Source: Proteobacteria bacterium UBA5122
GTDB lineage: Bacteria > Pseudomonadota > Gammaproteobacteria > Tenderiales > Tenderiaceae
DNA length: 19,540 nucleotides
Assembly (NCBI GenBank): GCA_002415485.1
Contig: DHYU01000013.1
Span: 21,028-40,567 of the forward strand
Reading direction: 5' to 3'
The notes under the pieces were generated by a model. That model searched no databases and was not told the origin of the DNA. It worked only from the letters and a program-made list of their open reading frames with translations. Positions 14,419 through 19,540 of the stretch are shown one piece after another; the stretch's first letter is position 1; each line of letters begins with the position of its first letter. The position numbers and the translations under genes are program-made.

Positions 14419-15369
14419 TTACTTCAGGCTCAAAATGAAGTCCATCAGGTAGCGAATTTGACTATCTTTCGCGTACTCAGGGACATCTGGTGGATACATC
14501 GTTTTGCCTTTGGCATACGCATCATACTCAGCTCTCCAAGCTTTGAAATCGATTGGATTACCGTTGGCATCAACATCACCCCACATATAGTCATACCGAG
14601 GCATGATTGAATGTGGTTGAACCAGGCGAGGGTTAAAGAAGTGCATCATCATCCATTCTTTAGATGAGTTACGTGCACCAACATGCAACAAGTCAGGAGC
14701 CTTACGGTCTGAACCGAATGCGGTCGGAGACTCACCATTGAAGTCACCTAGGCGAGGCGGAATACCGAAATACTGCCAGTCTTGAGTTTGTTCAGGCAGC
14801 AAGGTATGACACCACCAGCAACCTTCTTTAACAAACATGATTTTGCCTGAACCGATGTAATGGGTGTTTTCATCACCACCGGTAGACAAAACTTCTGCAG
14901 GTTGCCAGCCACGAGTTGCGGTTGCATTTTCAATATAGGTCACAGTCTCACCGTTGTGAGTACCGCGAGCGATAACGAATACAGCACCAGCATCTTCGCT
15001 AGCCGAGCCAATTTGTCCTTTGTCCAGACTCAATTGAGTAATGCCATCACCCAGAATGCGAGGATGAACAATACCACTTGGGAATGGAATCCCAGGCTCG
15101 TACACATAAGCATCTACAGTTTCGATAGGCTGACCAGTCTTGGGATCCTTGTTCAGAACCACAGTCTTTGGCTTGCCTTCACCCAGCATCCATGGGTCCT
15201 CATAAGAGAACCCACCGATACGACCGTAAGACAGCTGTTTTTTCAGACCGGTTTCAGTTACCGCTACTGACGTCATGTCAACAATCGGCATGTACAGGGT
15301 GATTACCATAGAACCACCCAATGCAACCCCAAACAAACGGGCCCCTACTTTATATTCTCTAAAAGCCAC
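14419..15369 (-). CDS. CcoO-like monoheme cytochrome c subunit with large insertion
   Basis: 316 residues; ordinary CcoO is about 200-240. A membrane anchor at about 10-30 is followed by a periplasmic part. The heme site is KEGCWWCHTLLPEQT (Cys184, Cys187, His188), similar to the REGCxxCHSQMIRP block of CcoO. APDLLHVGARNSSKEWMMMHF then NPRLVQPHSIMPRYDYM matches the CcoO block with Met256 as the sixth ligand. About 110 residues between anchor and heme (roughly 40-150) replace the short linker of CcoO; they look like a beta-rich domain. The start is GTG 15369 with GGGAGG eight bases before it; an ATG slightly upstream is out of frame. It lies 25 bases after ccoN. It should receive electrons from soluble cytochromes c and pass them to the low-spin heme of the CcoN-like subunit. 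Confidence 0.92.
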   Translation of the reverse strand: MAFREYKVGARLFGVALGGSMVITLYMPIVDMTSVAVTETGLKKQLSYGRIGGFSYEDPWMLGEGKPKTVVLNKDPKTGQPIETVDAYVYEPGIPFPSGIVHPRILGDGITQLSLDKGQIGSASEDAGAVFVIARGTHNGETVTYIENATATRGWQPAEVLSTGGDENTHYIGSGKIMFVKEGCWWCHTLLPEQTQDWQYFGIPPRLGDFNGESPTAFGSDRKAPDLLHVGARNSSKEWMMMHFFNPRLVQPHSIMPRYDYMWGDVDANGNPIDFKAWRAEYDAYAKGKTMYPPDVPEYAKDSQIRYLMDFILSLK

Positions 15370-15394
15370 TTTGGCATCCTCCCTTTAATTATTA

Positions 15395-16801
15395 TTAACG
15401 CTCGTAGGCCAATTCGTGCGGCAGACGACCTTCTGGAATTTCAGTACCAGCGCGGGCAGTCATGTACATGTTGTACAGCCAGACGATATTACCGGTGAAG
15501 ACCATGGTCCCACCAACCCAGCGAGCGATCATGTAAGGATGCTCAGCAATTACAACATCGATATAAGGTACTTCGTAGATCTTACCTGCACCTTGGATCA
15601 GACCAGCGATGGTCATAGAAATCCAGTAGATAGCAAAGCCGATCAGCAAGAACCAGAAATGGAAGTTCGCCAACGCCAGTGAGTACAGCTTACGACGCAG
15701 CAGTGTTTGGATACCGTAGTAAACCGCAGCACCTTCCAAGAAAGTAGAGAAGCCCAGCAACGCCAAGTGCGCGTGAGCCACGATCCAGCCAGTACCATGA
15801 ACATACCAGTTAATCGCACGAGTTTGCTGGAAACCACCTTGCATGTTCAGAGGAATCGCCAGCAGTACACCTGAGATGGTGAACTTGATTTCGACGTTCT
15901 CGACGAACATGTGCCATTTACCTTGCATGGTCAGCAACAAGTTAGACACGAAGGCAATTGCAGGCACCAGGATCAGTACACCTTCCACAGATGCGAAAGA
16001 CTTCAGCCATTCTGGCAGAGGTGCAGACATCAAGTGGTGAGCAGCTGGGGTAGAGTAGAAGACAACTACCGACCAGAAGTGCAAGTGACCGATACGGTGA
16101 GAGTACAGTGGGTTACCAGTTACTTTAGGTACAGTGTAGTACGCGATTGCAGCAGCAACCGGGGTAATCCACAGACCCAGTACGTTATGAGCAAACCACC
16201 ATGTCAGATAAGCTTCTGACAAACCAGTCAGGTTGAACCACTCAGGTGAGTTACCAACGATGAATACGATGGTCACCATGAAAACGCCGGCGCCAAAGAA
16301 CCAGTTAGTAGTATAGATACCTTGGGTACGACGCTTGATGATCGTCATCCACACATTGATTGCCAGCGGCAATGCAATGAATGCAGCGATATACAAATCG
16401 ATCGGCCATGGGAAGTCAGAGTACTCACGACCTGAAGTGATACCAGCCCACAACAGAGTCAAACCGAGAGACAGACCTACGTTCCACAGGAAGCAGTTCC
16501 ATACACCCAACTTTTCAGACCACAGCTTGGTGTTACCCAATGCTGGAGTGATATACATCATCGCCATAGCGAATGCCATGGAGATCCATCCAAAGATTAC
16601 AGCAAAAACGTGGACCTGACGCATATGACCAAACGAGAACAATTCGCTGCCCATAACGAAATCAGGAAACGCCAGCTTGGCAGCATTAAAGGAACCAAGA
16701 CCGGTACCAATAACGAACCAAATGATAGACGAGAAACCGAAAAACACCGCGGCCGTACCTGGCGGGATGTCCTCGTTCCTCGCAAATAGGTATTTCAACA
16801 T
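15395..16801 (-). CDS. CcoN-like catalytic subunit, C-family (cbb3-type) heme-copper oxidase
   Basis: Start ATG 16801 with AAGGGGGAGG nine bases ahead, giving 468 residues and about twelve helices; an upstream in-frame start adds 19 non-hydrophobic residues and is rejected. Ligands read off by comparison with cbb3: His64 (low-spin heme b, RQVHVFAVIF), His205 (CuB, WWFAHN), His255 and His256 (CuB, AAHHLM), His343 (high-spin heme b3) and His345 (low-spin heme) in VAHAHLALLG. Tyr249 (VVFYSTPAAHH) stands where C-family oxygen reductases have the cross-linked helix-VII tyrosine. The FEGPM glutamate of cbb3 is replaced: here NMQGGF, with Gln321. The set of ligands supports O2 reduction to water coupled to proton pumping at the cytoplasmic membrane; NO reduction cannot be excluded. 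It is co-transcribed with the CcoO-like gene. Confidence 0.95.
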   Translation of the reverse strand: MLKYLFARNEDIPPGTAAVFFGFSSIIWFVIGTGLGSFNAAKLAFPDFVMGSELFSFGHMRQVHVFAVIFGWISMAFAMAMMYITPALGNTKLWSEKLGVWNCFLWNVGLSLGLTLLWAGITSGREYSDFPWPIDLYIAAFIALPLAINVWMTIIKRRTQGIYTTNWFFGAGVFMVTIVFIVGNSPEWFNLTGLSEAYLTWWFAHNVLGLWITPVAAAIAYYTVPKVTGNPLYSHRIGHLHFWSVVVFYSTPAAHHLMSAPLPEWLKSFASVEGVLILVPAIAFVSNLLLTMQGKWHMFVENVEIKFTISGVLLAIPLNMQGGFQQTRAINWYVHGTGWIVAHAHLALLGFSTFLEGAAVYYGIQTLLRRKLYSLALANFHFWFLLIGFAIYWISMTIAGLIQGAGKIYEVPYIDVVIAEHPYMIARWVGGTMVFTGNIVWLYNMYMTARAGTEIPEGRLPHELAYER

Positions 16802-16869
16802 GGTTAGTAACCTCCCCCTTAGATAAACTTCTTTATGAAACTTAAACCGTTGAACCAAAAATTCGTGAC

Positions 16870-16965
16870 TTAGCTATGGTCACCCGGCATCAGCAGATAC
16901 CACGCAAACCACATACTAGAAAACGCAAGCAAGATTCCCAAAATAGATGCAGCAATAGATAGCAT
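16870..16965 (-). CDS. 31-residue single-helix membrane protein upstream of ccoN
   Basis: Reads MLSIAASILGILLAFSSMWF followed by AWYLLMPGDHS. It is almost wholly one membrane helix with a short polar end. The ATG at 16965 is preceded by AGAGGGG at eight bases, the stop is followed after 68 bases by the CcoN-like start, and the strand and spacing fit the operon. Proteins this small are easily missed; CydX/CcoQ-like subunits of oxidases are of the same kind. I know of no named family for the sequence. The strong ribosome site and hydrophobic, codon-like composition are the case for it being real. Confidence 0.72.
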   Translation of the reverse strand: MLSIAASILGILLAFSSMWFAWYLLMPGDHS

Positions 16966-17040
16966 TGAATCATCCCCTCTTAAAACTTATTAGAACCGCC
17001 AAATCCTCGTTCCCCCAAGGATTGACAATCAAAGAACAAT

Positions 17041-17325
17041 TTATGAACGTGCCGCAGCAGCTTCAAGTTCGCCGTGACGATTCAAAGCAATCAGCATAAT
17101 AACAGTGAAAGCCACACCAAAGATGATCATGCACCAGTTAACGAAGCCATTAAATGTGGTGGGATCGAGATTTTGCATACCCATTCCACCCCAATCATCG
17201 AATGAGCCACGACCCAGTGCACACATCAATGCCGCACCGAATACACTCCCATTCCCCATGCCTGTAGTTACGCCGCCGATCAAGCTGACGATAAAGGTCT
17301 TACCTGGCGTCAGGTTGTTTACCAT
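17041..17325 (-). CDS. 94-residue membrane protein, first gene of the oxidase operon
   Basis: An excellent ribosome site (GGAGGGGG, seven bases before ATG 17325) starts this gene. The product has a hydrophobic, glycine-rich N-terminal half (TFIVSLIGGVTTGMGNGSVF then GAALMCALG, residues about 10-38), a central loop with SFDDWGGMGMQNLDPTTF, and a helix WCMIIFGVAFTVIMLIALN near the end, with a short charged tail. The glycine-rich segment might be a re-entrant or a kinked helix. No family recognised. It lies 75 bases before the 31-residue gene and has the same direction, so it is probably the leading gene and a membrane subunit of the oxidase. Confidence 0.85.
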   Translation of the reverse strand: MVNNLTPGKTFIVSLIGGVTTGMGNGSVFGAALMCALGRGSFDDWGGMGMQNLDPTTFNGFVNWCMIIFGVAFTVIMLIALNRHGELEAAAARS

Positions 17326-17645
17326 GATTCCCCCTCCATACGCGGTTTTGGTAGATTTTAAATTCTTAGCTTTACCTTGCTAGCTCAGCTCTCGACTCCT
17401 GGAAGCTCCCCCTTCCACGAGCCTTACTCCCGAACAAAGGAAGCATAGGCAACTAACACGCGATGGTTGCATAGCACACCATGCCAGTCAAGTCTTTTTT
17501 GGAACAAGACCTACGCAACTCACCGTGCAAAACTCACAAAAATCCTTGCCTTCCATCCTTTATTGCGCAAACATCAACAAATAAATCGAGTCTTTGCTCA
17601 GATCCAGACAACACTCACACAACACCTAGAAAGACCAACGACACC
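17326..17645. promoter_or_regulatory. Divergent intergenic region between the oxidase operon and the 64-residue gene
   Basis: About 320 bases without a convincing gene. It must hold the promoter of the minus-strand oxidase operon, and probably that of the plus-strand 64-residue gene. It contains the inverted repeat at 17400-17417 and an AT-rich patch at about 17353-17370 (TTTAAAAT on the minus strand) that could be a -10 region. I find no convincing FNR/ANR half-site pair or consensus sigma-70 pair. An open reading frame from 17481 through the 64-residue gene is rejected as coding before 17646 because it lacks a ribosome site and hydrophobic or conserved character. Confidence 0.55.
17400..17417. 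repeat. Inverted repeat TGGAAG-N6-CTTCCA in the oxidase promoter region
   Basis: Perfect six-base arms at 17400-17405 and 17412-17417 flank CTCCCC. It is 75-90 bases before the ATG of the leading oxidase gene, a place that would suit a regulator binding site. Six-base arms are short enough to arise by chance, and no run of T follows on either strand, so a terminator is unlikely. Confidence 0.35.
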
Positions 17646-17840
17646 ATGAAAGAAATATTAATTTATTCCCTCGCCGCCGTCGCATCACTGACGGTGTTTG
17701 GTTATTCAATACACATGTTTATTGGAGGACTCGTTAGCCCAGAAACAGAAATACTGATTATTTCTGCAGGCTGCATAATCGCCACCGGTGTAATGGGGGT
17801 AATGGCCTGGGACGTGGTGCGCCGCAGACGAAATAGCTAA
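17646..17840 (+). CDS. 64-residue two-helix membrane protein
   Basis: Starts at ATG 17646, with AGAAAGA as a weak ribosome site. The product MKEILIYSLAAVASLTVFGY begins a first helix (about 4-28), then SPETE forms a turn, and a second helix ILIISAGCIIATGVMGVMAW leads to a basic end VVRRRRNS. It is divergent from the oxidase operon and convergent with the gene at 17857, with 16 bases between the stops. No family recognised. The earlier in-frame ATG (17481) would give 55 more residues of low-complexity polar sequence and is unlikely. Probably part of the same respiratory locus by position. Confidence 0.75.
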   Translation: MKEILIYSLAAVASLTVFGYSIHMFIGGLVSPETEILIISAGCIIATGVMGVMAWDVVRRRRNS

Positions 17841-17856
17841 CAGCTATACAAGCAAT

Positions 17857-18315
17857 CTATTTATACACAGCCAGTAACGATCGCAGATCTTTAAAATTAG
17901 ATTCGCTTGCAAACTGCCCCTTATGAAATACAAACTGGCGCTTTCTACCTGAGACATCCATGCCAGTCAAACCAAAAGACTTGCCTGCATAGTCAGGAAA
18001 ATACCGAAGATCCTTCACTAGCTCTATCTTGTCGCCACTTTTGAGCGTCACCGCAATCGACTTCTTAGCCACCTCCAGCCCTCGAGGCGCGCTTGGCATC
18101 AACATTAGACGGCTCATCAATACACGATTAGCCCCAATAAAAAAGATAAACGACGCAGCAAACAATAGGATATACGCGTAATTCTGATAGGTTCCGCCAT
18201 ACCACAACTGGAGTGCAATAGAAACCAATACCAAAACCACTGGCACATACATTAGCAAGTCCCAGGTCGCCCCCTTTTTATCAGGCGCCAACTCATATAC
18301 TTCTGACTTAGCCAT
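17857..18315 (-). CDS. Two-helix membrane protein with C-terminal soluble beta-type domain
   Basis: 152 residues: charged N-terminus ending KKGATWDLL, helix about 20-38 (MYVPVVLVLVSIALQLW), a short loop with GGTYQN, helix about 47-65, then a soluble part of about 85 residues with SIAVTLKSGDKIELVKDLRY and FVFHKGQFASESNFKDLRSLL, which looks like a small PH-like or beta-rich domain in the cytoplasm. No enzyme or metal motif is seen. The start ATG overlaps the previous stop by one base (TAATG). Last gene of a minus-strand run that includes a thioredoxin-like lipoprotein and the HAHxN membrane protein. Function unknown. Confidence 0.83.
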   Translation of the reverse strand: MAKSEVYELAPDKKGATWDLLMYVPVVLVLVSIALQLWYGGTYQNYAYILLFAASFIFFIGANRVLMSRLMLMPSAPRGLEVAKKSIAVTLKSGDKIELVKDLRYFPDYAGKSFGLTGMDVSGRKRQFVFHKGQFASESNFKDLRSLLAVYK

Positions 18316-18815
18316 TAACCCGCACCACCCTCAAGCGTACGTTTAATTACCAGATCCAATTCACCATACAACATGCGCCCAGCCTGCTTGAAAACGACCT
18401 TATTGTTTTTATCGATCATAAAGGTCCAGGGGTCTCCCATAACACGGAATGCCTTAAATGCTTCTGGATTCTGATACTGGTCCATATGCAAAAAAATCAC
18501 ATCCCGCTCATATTCAGCCAGCAAACCCTTAAGCATTTGCAATTGCTTGTCACACACAGTGCAATGCCCAGGCGTCGCAAACTCCAATAGTATCGGCTTA
18601 CCCAGCGTCAGCGCTTCATCCAATGAATACTGATACATTCTCTCATCCGGGTATCGATAGCTCGTAATTCGACTAAAATCCCCATCGACATCAGCCAGAG
18701 TTTTTGTTTTAACCGGAGGCGCCACCGCCCCCACCTGCATCGACCCTTCAGGCTGCGCGCCACACGCCGCCAAAACAACAGACAACACCAGCACGCATAT
18801 CGTACGCATAGTCAT
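18315..18815 (-). CDS. Thioredoxin-fold lipoprotein with CTVC motif
   Basis: 166 residues from ATG 18815, which overlaps the previous stop as TAATG; the longer frame to 18863 would hide the signal. The N-terminus RTICVLVLSVVLAACGAQP is a lipoprotein signal with Cys18 as the anchor. A thioredoxin fold follows: KPILLEFATPGHCTVCDKQ with Cys85 and Cys88, VIFLHMDQYQNPEAFKAF, then MGDPWTFMIDKNNKVVFKQAGR with the cis-Pro region, and a final helix. The CxxC is of the thioredoxin kind, unlike the CxxxCP of SCO proteins. A periplasmic thiol reductase for apocytochrome c or for copper-site assembly is the likely role. It stands next to the HAHxN membrane protein. Confidence 0.92.
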   Translation of the reverse strand: MTMRTICVLVLSVVLAACGAQPEGSMQVGAVAPPVKTKTLADVDGDFSRITSYRYPDERMYQYSLDEALTLGKPILLEFATPGHCTVCDKQLQMLKGLLAEYERDVIFLHMDQYQNPEAFKAFRVMGDPWTFMIDKNNKVVFKQAGRMLYGELDLVIKRTLEGGAG

Positions 18816-19336
18816 TACCCCTTCTCCCAACCTTTGCAGGTTCGATACAGGTTGTACGCCCAAATCACATTCGCCGCCAACACCAATGTACCAAACATCC
18901 CCATGCTAGCCAGCCAGGGACGCACAATCATCTCAACCTCAGACGGCGACATGGTCACGCTTGCAGTACCACCAAGCACGCCTGCCACAGTAAAAAACAC
19001 AACCATCCCAATCAAGCCTATATTGTGCACCCAAAAATGCCACTTAACGAGCTTCATGCTATAAATTGGACGACGCACCAGGCGAGGAATAATGTAATAG
19101 AGCGCAGCAAAGATCGCCATCTCCACCCAGCCCAACAGATTGATATGCGTATGCGCACGAACAATCAAATTACCGTGCAGACGGTGATCAACAAAATGAC
19201 GGAACTCATGGATCCCCCCCATCAGCGCCCCCCATGAGAAGCCAATCATTGCGTAAATCAGACAGCAATACACGAACCACAGCGTATACTTGACGTACTC
19301 ACGATCCTTCATCCACGGATCATTCATCACACTCAT
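18815..19336 (-). CDS. Membrane protein with HTHIN motif, paralogue of the gene at 4011
   Basis: 173 residues with four helices: about 15-40, 60-85, 95-120 and 138-163. The first loop has GGIHEFRHFVDHRLHGN, then RAHTHINLLGWVEMAIFAAL and YYIIPRLVRRPIYSMKLVKWHFW. From the HxH through the IPRL and the MKLVxxHFW stretch it is strikingly like helix X-XI of CcoN, yet the CuB histidines are absent. It could bind a b-heme through the histidines, which is inference. Its start overlaps the stop of the partial upstream gene by ATGA. The same arrangement, an HAHxN protein followed by a Cys-containing partner, occurs at 4011-5041. Confidence 0.87.
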   Translation of the reverse strand: MSVMNDPWMKDREYVKYTLWFVYCCLIYAMIGFSWGALMGGIHEFRHFVDHRLHGNLIVRAHTHINLLGWVEMAIFAALYYIIPRLVRRPIYSMKLVKWHFWVHNIGLIGMVVFFTVAGVLGGTASVTMSPSEVEMIVRPWLASMGMFGTLVLAANVIWAYNLYRTCKGWEKG

Positions 19337-19540
19337 TTTTCACCCCCTTGCACTGCCCCTTCTTCAATAGGCCGCTCACGCACATCCTGATATTTTTCTT
19401 TCCATTCTTCCGGTGCAAAGGTTTTAAGCATATTGTCAATAAACTCCGACTTACCTTCTGGCGGCATAGGCGCCGATGCAGAACCCTGCTCAGATCTCAG
19501 CTCAGATAAAAAGATCGATATAGCACGCAACTCATCCTTA
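19333..19540 (-). CDS. C-terminal end of a probable cytochrome c (continues past the right edge)
   Basis: The frame is open to the window edge; the visible part is 68 residues plus one base. It begins KDELRAISIFLSELRSEQG, which looks like the last helix of a class I cytochrome c (usually DELRAIAAYLxSL), followed by an extended acidic tail (MPPEGKSEFIDNML, then FAPEEWKEKYQDVRERPIEEG). The TTG at 19530 is inside this conserved helix and is not the start. The heme site CxxCH would be beyond the window. Its stop is coupled by ATGA to the next gene. Confidence 0.6.
   Translation of the reverse strand, partial: KDELRAISIFLSELRSEQGSASAPMPPEGKSEFIDNMLKTFAPEEWKEKYQDVRERPIEEGAVQGGEK

Noticed and set aside
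15395..16801. A NorB-type nitric oxide reductase
   Set aside because: Sequence blocks follow CcoN, including the helix-VII tyrosine and WWxxHN; the NorB glutamate pattern is not seen. NO reduction by a C-family variant is still open, but NorB is not the right name.
17022..17032. TTGACAATCAA as a possible FNR/ANR site
   Set aside because: The half-sites are spaced wrongly for TTGAT-N4-ATCAA and it lies between co-directional genes inside the operon.
17481..17645. N-terminal extension of the 64-residue protein
   Set aside because: No ribosome site and polar, low-complexity translation; the hydrophobic membrane protein starts at 17646.
1..19540. tRNA, rRNA, CRISPR arrays, insertion sequences, phage or toxin-antitoxin genes
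   Set aside because: I saw none: no repeat-spacer pattern, no transposase, integrase or terminal repeats, and no cloverleaf-like tRNA sequence.

Overview
This window reads as a chromosomal segment of a gammaproteobacterium, probably a respiratory, perhaps sulfur- or nitrogen-oxidising, lineage near Chromatiales. The left end carries the order M16 peptidase, rsmD, coaD, long-type 2[4Fe-4S] ferredoxin, gamma-glutamyltranspeptidase, which from memory matches the order around coaD in Pseudomonas and relatives. The taxonomic placement is an inference from synteny and protein style; no rRNA is present. Layout: (1) 1-3694, plus strand, GC-rich housekeeping genes. (2) 3793-5041, plus strand: a 38-residue one-helix protein with its own terminator, a four-helix membrane protein with a His-x-His motif resembling part of a heme-copper oxidase, and a soluble Cys-containing protein coupled to it by an ATGA overlap. 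(3) 5044-13478, minus strand: a tightly packed run of twelve genes, several overlapping, read from right to left: small membrane protein, CcoS-like protein, membrane-anchored cytochrome c, four-helix membrane protein, anchored FGE-fold protein, two small membrane proteins, an 882-residue polytopic spermidine-synthase-like protein, CcoG, a heme-less CcoP-N-terminus-like protein, a lipoprotein cytochrome c and a FixH/YtkA-like lipoprotein. (4) 13612-17325, minus strand: the oxidase core operon: 94-residue and 31-residue membrane proteins, CcoN-like subunit, enlarged CcoO-like subunit, a heme-less CcoP-like two-helix subunit and a 44-residue membrane protein, closed by a strong hairpin terminator. 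(5) 17646-19540: a divergent 64-residue membrane protein, then, on the minus strand, the end of a probable cytochrome c, a second His-x-His membrane protein, a thioredoxin-like lipoprotein and a membrane protein. Taken together, about 15 kb from 3.8 kb to the right edge looks like one dedicated respiratory locus. At its heart is a C-family (cbb3-like) heme-copper oxidase with the six histidine ligands and the helix-VII tyrosine typical of cbb3 enzymes, but with unusual features: Gln where cbb3 usually has a Glu near the active site, an enlarged CcoO, no diheme CcoP (replaced by heme-less two-helix proteins), separate monoheme cytochromes c, and a set of small membrane proteins. CcoG, CcoS-like, FixH-like and thioredoxin-like genes supply plausible maturation functions, whereas the degenerate FGE-fold protein and the spermidine-synthase-like fusion have no known role in oxidase biology. 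The best candidate for an undescribed system here is this variant oxidase with its accessory set. Whether it reduces O2, NO or another substrate cannot be settled from sequence reading alone.
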